Of a stretch of DNA of 64,000 nucleotides, positions 1 to 9,057 are shown in pieces. Numbering within the stretch: position 1 is the first letter of the stretch; each line of letters starts with the position of its first letter. A model generated the notes under the pieces. That model did not search any database. It was not told where the DNA came from and saw only the letters and a list, made by a program, of their open reading frames with translations. Source of the stretch: MGBC114844 sp910585855 (GTDB lineage Bacteria > Bacillota > Clostridia > Lachnospirales > Lachnospiraceae); assembly GCA_965646165.1 (NCBI GenBank), contig CBFFYP010000013.1:1-64000 (forward strand), given 5' to 3'. A program made the translations under genes and the position numbers.

Positions 1-352
1 TTGTTCCGGGGTCAAGAAACAGCCAGATTGGAAAACGGTGGGCAGCCTGCAGTGACTTTGGAAAAAAGTTAGAAGTTCTTGAACTTCTGCTCGAAAATCT
101 AAGATTTTTTTCACATCCTGCTTCCATGCAGGGTGTGAAAAAAAAGGGGCGTGTTTAGCCCGGAGAATAAGAAAGAGATAGTCTTACGGCTGATAAAATC
201 CTTTCTTAAGCCAATTACGTTTCGGTTGTCATGAGGGCGAATTGCGCCCCGGTCTGTCTGGTTGGGAAAAGGAAAAGGCAGAAGTCTTAGAACTTCTTGC
301 TTTTTGGAAACCGGAACAGCAGGCTGCCCACCGTTTTCCAATCTGGCGTCCT
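1..352 (-). repeat. Family A hairpin element, copy A1 (left edge cut or at window end)
   Basis: About 330 bp of foldback DNA. The closing stem pairs 26-50 with about 319-345 (GATTGGAAAACGGTGGGCAG against CTGCCCACCGTTTTCCAATC). Inside are the conserved blocks GGGCGTGTTTAGCCC, GGGCGAATTGCGCCCC and the T-rich/A-rich hairpin TTTTTTTCACATCCTGC..GCAGGGTGTGAAAAAAA. The right end is TCTGGCGTCC; the left flank reads TTGTTCCGGGGTCAAGAAACAG, as in A3 and A5. It is reversed relative to copies A2, A6 and A7. A short open frame inside is a by-product of the repeat, not a gene. Function unknown. Confidence 0.85.
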
Positions 353-365
353 CTAGTGCTTAATC

Positions 366-394
366 TTGACAAATTTCTATTCGTTTGCTATCCT
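366..394 (+). promoter_or_regulatory. Likely sigma-A promoter of the his operon
   Basis: TTGACA at 366-371, then a 17-nt spacer and TATCCT at 389-394. It lies between repeat A1 and hisG and is the only good match in the gap, so the his genes here probably start transcription at about 401. No T-box or other leader structure was recognised in the 60-nt leader. Confidence 0.5.
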
Positions 395-458
395 ATTATA
401 CAGATTAAAACAAGTTAAGATGTATATATACATATAGAAAGGGTTGGTATAGAAATCA

Positions 459-1115
459 ATGGAGTATATAACGTTTGCTTTGGCAAAGGGGCGAATGGCA
501 AAAAAGACATTGGAGATATTTGAGCAGATCGGGATTACCTGCGAAGAGATGAAGGACGAAAAAACACGAAAGCTAATCTTTACAAATGAAGAGTTAAAGC
601 TGCGTTTTTTTCTGGCTAAGGCAAATGATGTTCCGACCTATGTAGAATATGGTGCAGCGGATATTGGAATTGTAGGAAAAGACACTATTTTAGAAGAGGG
701 GCGTCGTTTATATGAAGTAGTGGATTTGGGAATCGGCAAATGTCGTATGTGTGTCTGCGGCCCGGAGTCAGCAAGGGAAGTTTTGACACACCATGAGTTA
801 ATACGAGTTGCTACAAAGTATCCTAATATTGCAAAAGATTATTTTTATAATCGAAAGCATCAAACTGTAGAAATTATTAAGTTAAATGGTTCGATTGAAT
901 TAGCTCCGATTGTAGGACTTTCGGAAGTCATTGTAGATATTGTAGAAACCGGTTCTACACTGCGGGAAAATGGTTTGACTGTATTAGAGGAAATTTGTCC
1001 TTTATCGGCTCGAATGGTAGTAAATCAGGTAAGTATGAAAATGGAGCAGGAACGGATACAAAAAATAATTGTTGCATTAAGAGAGGCAACTCGGATAGAA
1101 GGGAGAATCGTATGA
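459..1115 (+). CDS. hisG: ATP phosphoribosyltransferase, short form (HisG)
   Basis: Catalyses the first step of histidine synthesis, joining ATP and PRPP to give phosphoribosyl-ATP in the cytoplasm. The 218 residues match the short HisG class, which lacks the C-terminal regulatory domain and normally needs the HisZ subunit. No hisZ is visible in the window, though it could lie elsewhere. The N-terminus ALAKGRMAKKTLEIF and the PRPP-binding segment DIVETGSTLRENGL (about residues 163-176) are typical. First gene of hisG-D-B-IE; its stop overlaps the hisD start (ATGA). The start follows a GAAAGGG sequence. Confidence 0.95.
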   Translation: MEYITFALAKGRMAKKTLEIFEQIGITCEEMKDEKTRKLIFTNEELKLRFFLAKANDVPTYVEYGAADIGIVGKDTILEEGRRLYEVVDLGIGKCRMCVCGPESAREVLTHHELIRVATKYPNIAKDYFYNRKHQTVEIIKLNGSIELAPIVGLSEVIVDIVETGSTLRENGLTVLEEICPLSARMVVNQVSMKMEQERIQKIIVALREATRIEGRIV

Positions 1116-2410
1116 GAATTATTCATTTAAATGAAGAGAGTAAAAAAGACTTATTAGAAAAGTTGTTAAAGAGAAGTCCGAATCACTATACAGAGTATGA
1201 GGAACGGGTGGCATCTATTCTGGCGAAAGTAAAGGAGGAAAAAGATGCCGCTGTTTTTGCTTATACAAAACAGTTTGACGGTGCAGAACTTTCCAAAGAT
1301 ACGATTTTAGTAACTGAGGAGGAAATGAAGGAAGCTTATACTTTAGTGGATTCTTCTTTGATTGATGTGATTCAAAAAGCATTGGTAAATATTCGTATTT
1401 ATCATGAAAAGCAAAAACAGTATAGTTGGTTTGACAGTACACCTTCTGGAACAATTTTAGGGCAGAAAGTGACACCGCTTTCTAAAGTTGGTGTTTATGT
1501 GCCCGGTGGAAAAGCAGCTTATCCTTCTTCTGTATTGATGAATGTAATTCCGGCAAAAGTGGCAGGTGTGGAGGAAATTATTATGACTACTCCATGCAGT
1601 CAGGAGGGAAAAGTGAATCCGGTTACTTTAGTAGCGGCAAAGGAAGCAGGTGTGGATCGTATTTTTAAAATAGGAGGCGCACAGGCGATTGCAGCAATGG
1701 CATATGGAACAGAAAGTATTCCAAAGGTAGATAAGATTGTTGGACCGGGAAATATTTATGTTGCGCTTGCAAAGAAAGCTGTATTTGGATATGTCAGTAT
1801 TGATTCGGTAGCAGGCCCAAGTGAAATTTTAGTTTTAGCAGACGAAACGGCAAATGCCCGCTATGTAGCAGCCGATTTGCTGTCACAGGCAGAACATGAT
1901 GAGATGGCTTCTGCTATCTTAGTAACGACCAGTCGGAAGCTGGCAGAACAGGTTTCAAAAGAAGTAGATCAATTTACAGATTCTCTTTCTAGAAAGGAAA
2001 TCATACAGGAATCTTTAGAACGATATGGATATATTTTAGTGGCAGATTCGATGGAAGAGGCGATAGAAGCGGTCAATGAGATTGCTTCAGAGCATTTAGA
2101 AATTCAGACAAAAGATCCTTTTATGGTGATGACAAAGGTGAAACATGCGGGAGCAATCTTTATCGGAGAGTATAGTTCTGAACCGCTGGGGGATTATTTT
2201 GCAGGACCGAATCATATTCTGCCGACAAATGGAACGGCAAAGTTTTTCTCACCGCTTAGTGTGGATGATTTTATTAAAAAATCAAGTATTATTGCTTATT
2301 CAAAAGAAGCGCTTTTTCCAATTCATCAAGATATTATTACATTTGCAGAAGCAGAACATCTGACGGCACATGCAAATTCGATTCGGGTTCGATTTGAAGC
2401 AGAAAATTAG
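1112..2410 (+). CDS. hisD: Histidinol dehydrogenase
   Basis: Zinc enzyme that oxidises L-histidinol to histidine in two NAD-dependent steps, the end of the pathway. 432 residues, the normal size. Family signatures are visible: VPGGKAAYPSSVLMN, VGPGNIYVALAKK, DSVAGPSEILVLAD, the QAEHDE metal and catalytic region, and SEHLEI near the C-terminus. The open frame extends further upstream, but the ATG at 1112 overlaps the hisG stop by 4 nt, which implies translational coupling and fits the family N-terminus. Confidence 0.96.
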   Translation: MRIIHLNEESKKDLLEKLLKRSPNHYTEYEERVASILAKVKEEKDAAVFAYTKQFDGAELSKDTILVTEEEMKEAYTLVDSSLIDVIQKALVNIRIYHEKQKQYSWFDSTPSGTILGQKVTPLSKVGVYVPGGKAAYPSSVLMNVIPAKVAGVEEIIMTTPCSQEGKVNPVTLVAAKEAGVDRIFKIGGAQAIAAMAYGTESIPKVDKIVGPGNIYVALAKKAVFGYVSIDSVAGPSEILVLADETANARYVAADLLSQAEHDEMASAILVTTSRKLAEQVSKEVDQFTDSLSRKEIIQESLERYGYILVADSMEEAIEAVNEIASEHLEIQTKDPFMVMTKVKHAGAIFIGEYSSEPLGDYFAGPNHILPTNGTAKFFSPLSVDDFIKKSSIIAYSKEALFPIHQDIITFAEAEHLTAHANSIRVRFEAEN

Positions 2411-2465
2411 AAATATGCAACTGCCAGTGAGAAAGAAAAATATAAAAAAGGCTGGAGGATGAGTG

Positions 2466-3059
2466 ATGGGACGTACCGCAGATATTAGACGTGCAACAAA
2501 TGAAACCAATATTGCGTTATTTTTAGATTTAGACGGCAAAGGAAAAGCAGAAATTGCTACCGGAATCGGATTTTTTGATCATATGCTGAACAGTTTTGCA
2601 CGACATGGATTTTTTGATTTAAAAGTAAAAGTAACCGGTGATCTCTATGTAGACAGTCACCATACGATTGAAGATACCGGGATTGTATTAGGACAGGCAA
2701 TACGGGAGGCACTGGGAGATAAAGTGGGAATCCAGCGGTTTGGATCGTTTTTGCTGCCGATGGATGAAACATTGATTCTTGCTTCATTGGATTTATCCGG
2801 GCGTCCTTATCTGGTCTATGATGTAACACTGACAACCGATCGGGTCGGATATTTTGATACAGAGATGGTAAAAGAATTTTTTTATTCGGTTTCTTATGCA
2901 GCAGGCATGAATCTGCATTTAAAGCAAATCTCTGGATCGAATCATCATCATATTATTGAAGGATGTTTTAAGGCATTTGCAAAGGCTTTGGATATTGCAA
3001 CACAATATGATGAGCGAATTTCTAAAACAGAAGTTCTTTCTACAAAAGGAGTATTATAA
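2466..3059 (+). CDS. hisB: Imidazoleglycerol-phosphate dehydratase
   Basis: Dehydrates imidazole glycerol phosphate to imidazole acetol phosphate. The 197 residues correspond to the monofunctional IGPD form without the histidinol-phosphatase domain. The manganese-binding histidine clusters are present in both repeats: FFDHMLNSFARHG and DSHHTIEDTGI, then NHHHIIEGCFKAFA. The ATG at 2466 is 7 nt after GGAGG (2454-2458) and is preferred over the GTG at 2463. It lies 55 nt after hisD and just ahead of hisIE. Confidence 0.96.
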   Translation: MGRTADIRRATNETNIALFLDLDGKGKAEIATGIGFFDHMLNSFARHGFFDLKVKVTGDLYVDSHHTIEDTGIVLGQAIREALGDKVGIQRFGSFLLPMDETLILASLDLSGRPYLVYDVTLTTDRVGYFDTEMVKEFFYSVSYAAGMNLHLKQISGSNHHHIIEGCFKAFAKALDIATQYDERISKTEVLSTKGVL

Positions 3060-3082
3060 TAAAAGAAATGAGGCATATAAAA

Positions 3083-4366
3083 ATGAAAAAGTTGGTTGCA
3101 ACGGTTTATATTCGGGATGGTGTTGTATATTCCGATCCGGCATGTTCTGTTTTATTTGATTCACCTGACGGAGGAAGTGCAGCAGTTTACTATAGTAATA
3201 CAGGGATGGATGCCGTTTGTCTGTTGGAATTTTCCGATACCGATTCTGAACACGAGAAAAACCTTGCTTGTATGAAAGCGTTGATGCGAGAAGCAGAAAT
3301 TCCTGTCTATGCCGGAGGGTTGGTAAAACGATTTGAAGATGTGAAAAAATATCTTTATACTGGAGCAGAAAAGGCAGTTTTTCTTCAAAATAAAAAAACT
3401 TGGGAAAATGCACTTTCGGAGGCATCTTCCCGTTTTGGAGCAGAAAAAATAATCTATGGCGTTTGGGAAAGTGATTCTTCTTTGCAGAACTATCAAACTG
3501 CAGCAGAATTTGTTGAAATGTTTTATCTTCCGATTGATTCTCTGCAGGATATTACAGCCGTTTTAAAAATGAATCGTTCGATTTTTGCGGTATATCAGGG
3601 AGAAACCGCTTCCGAGGCTTTAAAACTACTTGAACAAAAGGAAGTATCTGTTTTGGGCGGCAGATGGATCGATTCGTTTGATTTTGATGCTGCTGCATTT
3701 AAAAGAGTTTGTCAGGATGCCGGACTGGAAATGATGCTGACATCGGTTCGATTCTCTTGGGAAGATTTAAAGAAAAATACAGATGGATTGATTCCTGTTG
3801 TTGTACAAGACGATCGGACGCAGCAGGTGTTAATGCTTGCTTATATGAATCAGGAAGCCTTTGAACAGACTATTCAAACCGGAAGGATGACTTATTACAG
3901 CAGAAGTCGGCAGCAGTTATGGATAAAAGGGCTGACCAGCGGACATTTTCAGTATGTAAAAGAACTGACGGCGGACTGTGATTTTGATACTTTATTAGCA
4001 AAAGTTTCTCAGATAGGAGCAGCTTGTCATACAGGATCGTATTCCTGCTTTTTTCATACTATTTTTGATAAAAAACGAAAGGTTCGAAATCCTTTGGAAG
4101 TGCTAGAAGCAGAATATGCGGTTATTGCTGATAGAAAAGAACATCCAAAAGAGGGTTCTTATACCAATTATTTATTTGAAAAGGGTATTGATAAAATTTT
4201 AAAGAAAGTAGGAGAGGAAGCGGCTGAGATTATTATTGCAGCGAAAAATCCAAATCCAGAAGAAGTAAAATATGAAATGGCAGACTTTTTATATCATGCT
4301 ATGGTTATGATGGTAGAGTGTGGTATCACTTGGGAAGAAGTAATCGGGGAAATTGCAAATCGATAA
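3083..4366 (+). CDS. hisIE: HisIE with an extra N-terminal HisA/HisF-like half-barrel domain
   Basis: The C-terminal half carries two known activities. A phosphoribosyl-AMP cyclohydrolase (about residues 215-330) has the metal motif DCDFDTLL and a following Cys-rich stretch (GAACHTGSYSCFF). A phosphoribosyl-ATP pyrophosphohydrolase (about 350-427) has KKVGEEAAEIIIAAKN and YEMADFLYHAMVMM. The first 200 or so residues are additional and resemble half of a HisA/HisF barrel: DGVVYSDPACSVLF, then IPVYAGGLVKRFEDVKKYL and TGAEKAVF. Key barrel aspartates are not obviously kept, so this domain may be structural or regulatory. Start chosen at ATG 3083, 9 nt after a weak GAGG; an ATG at 3068 has poorer spacing. 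Last gene of the his cluster; hisA, F, H and C are not nearby. Confidence 0.88.
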   Translation: MKKLVATVYIRDGVVYSDPACSVLFDSPDGGSAAVYYSNTGMDAVCLLEFSDTDSEHEKNLACMKALMREAEIPVYAGGLVKRFEDVKKYLYTGAEKAVFLQNKKTWENALSEASSRFGAEKIIYGVWESDSSLQNYQTAAEFVEMFYLPIDSLQDITAVLKMNRSIFAVYQGETASEALKLLEQKEVSVLGGRWIDSFDFDAAAFKRVCQDAGLEMMLTSVRFSWEDLKKNTDGLIPVVVQDDRTQQVLMLAYMNQEAFEQTIQTGRMTYYSRSRQQLWIKGLTSGHFQYVKELTADCDFDTLLAKVSQIGAACHTGSYSCFFHTIFDKKRKVRNPLEVLEAEYAVIADRKEHPKEGSYTNYLFEKGIDKILKKVGEEAAEIIIAAKNPNPEEVKYEMADFLYHAMVMMVECGITWEEVIGEIANR

Positions 4367-4371
4367 AAAGG

Positions 4372-4443
4372 GAGGACGCCGAAAGCCAAAGGGAGTGCTA
4401 TTCCGAGCCCGGAATAGACTTTTTTTCGATTCCAGCGTCCCCT
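4372..4443 (+). repeat. Short foldback repeat, degenerate family B copy B1
   Basis: Begins GGGAGGACGCC and ends CCAGCGTCCCC, so the ends are complementary. The middle CTATTCCGAGCCCGGAATAG is a near-perfect palindrome. Fragments recur in other B copies (TATTCCGAG at 7.99 kb, TTCGATTCCAG at 8.12 kb). It sits between hisIE and the ABC exporter and could act as a terminator-like hairpin. Confidence 0.55.
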
Positions 4444-4495
4444 TAGATGAAGTTTTAAGCATTGGAAGGATCTTATAACAGAGAGGATTTTATTT

Positions 4496-6217
4496 ATGAA
4501 AAAAGTGCTTTTTTATTATCTTCGTCCTTATTATTGGAATATGATATTGGGATTTATTATTAAATTTATTGGTACGATTATGGATCTATGTCTGCCGTGG
4601 ATTCTTGCTTATATGATTGATACAGTGATTCCCAAAGAGAAACCATCCCATATTTATATATGGGGTTTTCTTATGTTGATTTGTTCTGTGCTGGCATTGA
4701 CTTTCAATATTGCTGCCAATCGAATGGCATCAAAAGTATCAAGAGATACGACAGAGCAGATCCGGCATGATTTATTTGCTAAAATTTCTTATCTTTCTAA
4801 TGTGCAGACGGATCGATTTACCAAGCCTTCTTTGATTTCCCGGCTGACTACGGATACTTATAATGTGCATCAGATGCTTGGAAGGCTTCAGCGGCTTGGT
4901 GTTCGTGCGCCGATTTTAGTAATTGGCGGTATTCTTGTTACACTAACTTTGGATTGGGTTCTTACTTTAGTGTTAATTTCTGTTATGCCTTTTATTGTGT
5001 TTATTACCGTTTCTGTTTCTAAGAAAAGTATTCCTATGTATACCGATTTGCAGCAGTCAGTGGATCAGTTTGTTCGTCTGATTCGGGAAGATATTGCCGG
5101 GATTCGAGTGATTAAGGCGCTTTCTAAGACAGATTATGAAAAGAGAAAGTATGATGCTATTAATCAGGAAGTAGTAAAAAAGGAGCGAAAAGCAGGTATT
5201 ACTATGGCAGCCGTCAATCCAAGTATGAATCTTCTCTTTAATTTTGGTTTGGTTTTGGTTGTGATTGTCGGAGCATATCGAGTCAATGCGGGAGTTTGTG
5301 AGGTTGGAAAGATTTTAGCGTTTCTGACCTATTTTACTATTATTTTAAATGCGATGATGAATATTTCGAAAATGTTTGTGATTATTTCAAAAGCAGTTGC
5401 TTCTGCAGATCGGATTATGGAAGTGATTGATGCACCGGAAGATATGGTAGTGGAAGAGAGAAAAGAAGAGAAAAAAGAAGATGCGGCGTATCTGGTATTT
5501 GATCATGTTACATTTTCTTATGATAAGGTAGAACCGAATCTTTTGGATCTTTGTTTTTCGCTTCAAAAAGGGGAAACACTTGGAATTATCGGGGCAACCG
5601 GGGCAGGGAAAAGTACATTGCCTCAGCTTTTGATGCGGTTTTATGATCCGGATCAGGGAAATATTTTTATTGAAGGAGAAGATATTCGTACCATTTCTTT
5701 TGAGCGGCTTCGCAAAAAATTTGGTGTAGTTTTTCAAAATGATACGATTTTTGAGGAATCAATTTTGGAAAATATTCGGTTTGGGAGGGAGCTTTCGTTT
5801 CAGGAGATACAGGATGCTGTACAATATGCAAGGGCAAAAGAATTTGTAGAAGAAGAGGGACGTGGATATGAAAGTAAGATTCATATTCGTGGAGCAAACT
5901 TAAGCGGCGGGCAGAAACAGCGGATTTTTATTGCAAGAGCATTGGCAGGAAAGCCGGATATTTTAATTTTGGATGATTCTTCAAGTGCATTGGATTATAA
6001 GACCGATGCTTTTCTTCGAAAGGAATTGCGGGAACATTTTCAAAATACCACTACCATTTTAATTGCGCAGAGGATTAGTTCGATTTTATCGGCGGATCAT
6101 ATTTTGGTATTGGAAGAAGGACAGACTATCGGATATGGGACACATGCAGAATTGATGGAACAATGTGCTGTTTATCGGGAAATTTGGGAATCGCAGATGG
6201 GAGGAATAATCGGATGA
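4496..6217 (+). CDS. ABC exporter half-transporter with degenerate ATP site (subunit 1)
   Basis: Membrane-embedded half of a type IV (multidrug or lipid type) ABC exporter, 573 residues: six membrane segments in about 1-310, then a nucleotide-binding domain. Walker A is GATGAGKST, the signature is LSGGQKQR, and Walker B is ILILDDSSSALD, with Asp where the catalytic Glu is expected. Its partner starts at 6214, overlapping this stop (ATGA). Complementary defects in the two halves show a heterodimer with one canonical and one degenerate ATP site, as in BmrCD-type exporters. Substrate cannot be told. RBS GAGAGGA precedes the start. Confidence 0.93.
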   Translation: MKKVLFYYLRPYYWNMILGFIIKFIGTIMDLCLPWILAYMIDTVIPKEKPSHIYIWGFLMLICSVLALTFNIAANRMASKVSRDTTEQIRHDLFAKISYLSNVQTDRFTKPSLISRLTTDTYNVHQMLGRLQRLGVRAPILVIGGILVTLTLDWVLTLVLISVMPFIVFITVSVSKKSIPMYTDLQQSVDQFVRLIREDIAGIRVIKALSKTDYEKRKYDAINQEVVKKERKAGITMAAVNPSMNLLFNFGLVLVVIVGAYRVNAGVCEVGKILAFLTYFTIILNAMMNISKMFVIISKAVASADRIMEVIDAPEDMVVEERKEEKKEDAAYLVFDHVTFSYDKVEPNLLDLCFSLQKGETLGIIGATGAGKSTLPQLLMRFYDPDQGNIFIEGEDIRTISFERLRKKFGVVFQNDTIFEESILENIRFGRELSFQEIQDAVQYARAKEFVEEEGRGYESKIHIRGANLSGGQKQRIFIARALAGKPDILILDDSSSALDYKTDAFLRKELREHFQNTTTILIAQRISSILSADHILVLEEGQTIGYGTHAELMEQCAVYREIWESQMGGIIG

Positions 6218-7965
6218 ATAAAAAATCAGATAGTCGACAGCATACGATTCTGCGGCTGGGACGTTATATGATGCAGTATAAGTTTTTGCTTTTGGCAGCA
6301 CTTTTTCTTACTGTTTGCAGCAATTTATTTTCTTTGATCGGTCCGATGCTTTCCGGTTATGCGATTGATGCAATTAAACCCGGAACGGGGCAGGTACAAC
6401 TGGAAAGAGTATGGTTTTATGCTGGATGGATGGTGCTGTTTTATTTTATTTCTTCTGTTTTATCTTATGGATTATCCGTGTTAATGATTCATATTAGCCG
6501 AATGGTTGTTTATCGGATGAGGCGGGATGTCTTTTATCGTTTAATGGAACTTCCGGTTGGGTATTTTGATACGCATCAGACCGGGGATATCATTAGTCGG
6601 ATTTCTTATGATATTGATACAATTAATACTTCTCTTTCCAATGATTTGGTGCAGATACTGGCTACTGTGATTACGGTAGCGGGAGCATTATCTATGATGA
6701 TTGTGATTTCACCAAAGTTGGTATTGATATTTATTTTTACTGTACCGCTTTCTATTGTTTTAACAAAGATTATTACTGGAAAGACCCGGCCTCTTTTTCG
6801 GCTTCGTTCTAAAAAACTGGGGGAGTTAAATGGTTTTGTGGAGGAAATGATTTCCGGGCAGAAGACATTAAAAGCCTATTCTCAGGAAGAGCGTACGATT
6901 GCAAAGTTTGATGCAAAAAATGTTGAGGCGGTAGATGCATACTATCGGGCGGAATATTATGGAAGTGTAGTTGGACCGACGGTTAATTTTATTAATAATC
7001 TGTCCCTTTCGTTGGTCAGTGTGTTTGGGGCATTGCTTTTTCTTGCTGGACAGATGAGTGTAGGGAATATTTCTTCTTTTATTTTGTATTCTCGTAAATT
7101 TTCTGGACCGATCAATGAGGCTGCCAATATGATCAGTGAACTGCAGTCTGCATTGGCAGCGGCAGAGCGGGTATTTGCTATGATGGATGAAACGGCAGAG
7201 GCAGCCGATGCAAAAAATGCAAAAAAACTAACGAATGTAATTGGGGATGTAGTATTAAAAGATGTAACTTTTGGATATCGACAGAATGAGCCGATTATTC
7301 GTGGACTGAATCTGAAAGCAAAACGTGGAACACTGGTAGCGGTTGTAGGATCTACTGGAGCAGGAAAAACAACGTTGATTAATTTACTGATGCGGTTTTA
7401 CGATATTTGGGAAGGGCAGATTTCTGTAGATACAGAAGATATTACGAAATTTACAAGAGATAGTTTGAGAAAGGCCTATGCTATGGTACTGCAGGATACT
7501 TGGCTGTTTCAGGGGAGTATTTTTGAAAATATTGCTTATGGAAAAGAAAATGCTTCTATGGAAGAGGTAATAGCTGCGGCAAAGGCAGCACATATTCATT
7601 TTTATATTATGCATTTGCCGAATGGATATGATACGATTTTAACAGATGAAGGAACGAATCTTTCCAAAGGACAGAAACAGCTTTTGACCATTGCAAGAGC
7701 CATGTTATTGGATGCGCATATGCTGATTTTGGATGAAGCAACATCAAATGTTGATACAAGGACAGAAGTACAGATTCAGCAGGCAATGCGGGAATTGATG
7801 AAAAATAAGACTTGTTTTGTAATTGCACATAGGCTGTCAACGATACAAAATGCAGATATTATTTTGGTGGTGGAACATGGGGAAATTGTAGAGAAAGGGA
7901 CACATGAGGAATTGATGGGGCTGGGTAAGGTTTATTATCAGCTTTATCGGGCGCAGTTTGAATGA
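6214..7965 (+). CDS. ABC exporter half-transporter with catalytic Glu (subunit 2)
   Basis: Second half of the heterodimeric exporter, 583 residues, with an N-terminal six-helix membrane domain (about 20-320) and an ATPase domain. Walker A is GSTGAGKTT and Walker B MLILDEATSNVD keeps the catalytic Glu, but the signature is LSKGQKQL instead of LSGGQ. The good site is therefore made of this Walker A/B and the LSGGQ of the upstream subunit. H-loop VIAHRLSTI is present. Start at 6214 is coupled to the upstream stop. No regulator is adjacent, so the signal and substrate stay unknown. Confidence 0.93.
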   Translation: MNKKSDSRQHTILRLGRYMMQYKFLLLAALFLTVCSNLFSLIGPMLSGYAIDAIKPGTGQVQLERVWFYAGWMVLFYFISSVLSYGLSVLMIHISRMVVYRMRRDVFYRLMELPVGYFDTHQTGDIISRISYDIDTINTSLSNDLVQILATVITVAGALSMMIVISPKLVLIFIFTVPLSIVLTKIITGKTRPLFRLRSKKLGELNGFVEEMISGQKTLKAYSQEERTIAKFDAKNVEAVDAYYRAEYYGSVVGPTVNFINNLSLSLVSVFGALLFLAGQMSVGNISSFILYSRKFSGPINEAANMISELQSALAAAERVFAMMDETAEAADAKNAKKLTNVIGDVVLKDVTFGYRQNEPIIRGLNLKAKRGTLVAVVGSTGAGKTTLINLLMRFYDIWEGQISVDTEDITKFTRDSLRKAYAMVLQDTWLFQGSIFENIAYGKENASMEEVIAAAKAAHIHFYIMHLPNGYDTILTDEGTNLSKGQKQLLTIARAMLLDAHMLILDEATSNVDTRTEVQIQQAMRELMKNKTCFVIAHRLSTIQNADIILVVEHGEIVEKGTHEELMGLGKVYYQLYRAQFE

Positions 7966-7967
7966 GA

Positions 7968-8132
7968 GGGGGACGCTGGAATCGAAAGGCAGATCTATTC
8001 CGAGTCCGCTTGCGCTTAGCATTTCCTATTTTCATAGCGGACACATAAGGCACGAAAGCACAGCAATACCGTGCCTAAGTGCCGACGGGAAATGATGACC
8101 CTGCATAGACCTGCCTTTCGATTCCAGCTGTG
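7968..8132 (+). repeat. Family B hairpin element, copy B2 (most complete)
   Basis: Begins GGGGGACGCTGGAATC. The closing stem CTGGAATCGAAAGGCAG pairs perfectly with CTGCCTTTCGATTCCAG near 8110-8128. The core, GCTTGCGCTTAGCATTTCCT followed by ATTTTCATAGCGGACACATAA, recurs at 12.9 kb and, inverted, at 13.95 kb. The boundary GGGGACGC is shared with the unrelated family A. Non-coding and of unknown function; it lies just after the exporter gene. Confidence 0.75.
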
Positions 8133-8205
8133 TTTTGATAGCCGTAGTGTTTCATTCGATCAGGTTAGCCTATGTGTTTATTAAAAAATTGTTTTTTGCA
8201 CAGTC

Positions 8206-8868
8206 TTAATAGTACCATCCTAATATTATGAATTCTGGATTACTTGTGCTTATTTCTGCTTTTATTAAACTAGATCTTACGTCTTCAAAACGGGTTTCTG
8301 TATTATTTGTTAATATGATATAGGTAATCTGTGATTCTCCATCGATCCCAGAAACCTCAATTTTATATTTATAAGTGTTGCCTCTGCAGGTATATGTTCC
8401 ATCATTGTTGGTAGTGTAGTCAACATCAAGTATGGCACGGTAAAGCCAATATTGCCCGTTGTTCTCAACAACAACATCTGACCCATATTGATACACCACG
8501 CTGTCTATAATGTCATCATTCGCTTGGAAGTTTGCTTGGGGGTATTGGGATGAACTAACTTTGCTTGAAATTGTTCCTAAATAGACGAGTTGGTCTTTTT
8601 GGTTGGTGAGGTCTGGTTGATTGTTTGTGTTTTGATAGAGGGTATCATTCACATAGACCATAGGTGATAGGTCGCCTGATGTGTTGTCATTGGGCTGTTT
8701 AAACAAACGAGGGGCTGAAAATGCACAAATTATAAGGCATATACAGGCTGCTGTTGTTCCCCAAATTTTCCAATTTTTTTTCTTTTTTATTTTTATAGGT
8801 ATTTTAGCTTTTTTTACAATGTCGTCGTCAAGTTCGCCAAGGATTTTAAAGAAATCTTCTTTTTTCAC
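8206..8868 (-). CDS. Membrane-anchored protein of unknown function, anti-sigma-like
   Basis: 220 residues: a charged cytoplasmic N-terminus (about 1-32) that starts MKKEDFFKILGELDDD, one membrane helix at about 33-52 (TTAACICLIICAFSAP) and a 165-residue outside domain without recognised catalytic motifs. This layout and its position directly behind a sigma-factor C-terminal remnant (its GTG start overlaps that stop as GTGA) suggest an anti-sigma factor or sigma-dependent accessory protein that has outlived its sigma partner. Sequence identity to a named family was not recognised. Confidence 0.7.
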   Translation of the reverse strand: MKKEDFFKILGELDDDIVKKAKIPIKIKKKKNWKIWGTTAACICLIICAFSAPRLFKQPNDNTSGDLSPMVYVNDTLYQNTNNQPDLTNQKDQLVYLGTISSKVSSSQYPQANFQANDDIIDSVVYQYGSDVVVENNGQYWLYRAILDVDYTTNNDGTYTCRGNTYKYKIEVSGIDGESQITYIILTNNTETRFEDVRSSLIKAEISTSNPEFIILGWYY

Positions 8869-8993
8869 AGTTCAAATCCCCTTTCTGTCAAATATACTTT
8901 TAGGTTTTTTCTTGTCCGTTCCAGTGTTTTTGATACCGTTCCCGAAATCCTCCTTTCACCTATATACACAACTTCTAGGCGAAAATCTGACAT
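8865..8993 (-). pseudogene. Remnant of a sigma-70-family (ECF-like) factor, C-terminal end
   Basis: Reading the minus strand gives a 42-residue frame ending RISGTVSKTLERTRKNLKVY then LTERGFEL. This looks like the last helix-turn-helix part of region 4 of an ECF-type sigma factor (consensus like ISGTAVSKTLSRARKKLKEYL). Nothing sigma-like is seen upstream, so regions 2 and most of 4 are missing. The stop overlaps the GTG of the membrane protein at 8868, which is how a sigma/anti-sigma pair is usually joined. Confidence 0.6.
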
Positions 8994-9057
8994 TTATTTC
9001 AGAAATTTTTTTCTTATTATATCACGGTGTCTATATCATCAAATGTATATCTAAAGA

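Noticed and set aside
111..341. Open frame inside repeat A1, with a similar frame in A3, A4, A5 and A7 (VPVSKKQEVLRLL, TDRGAIRP)
   Set aside because: No RBS, different ends in each copy, an in-frame stop in A6 after the VSKK segment and a frame change in A7. The frame is open because the repeat is conserved for structure.
995..1111. N-terminal extension of HisD
   Set aside because: It lies in another frame of hisG; the coupled ATG at 1112 fits the family start.
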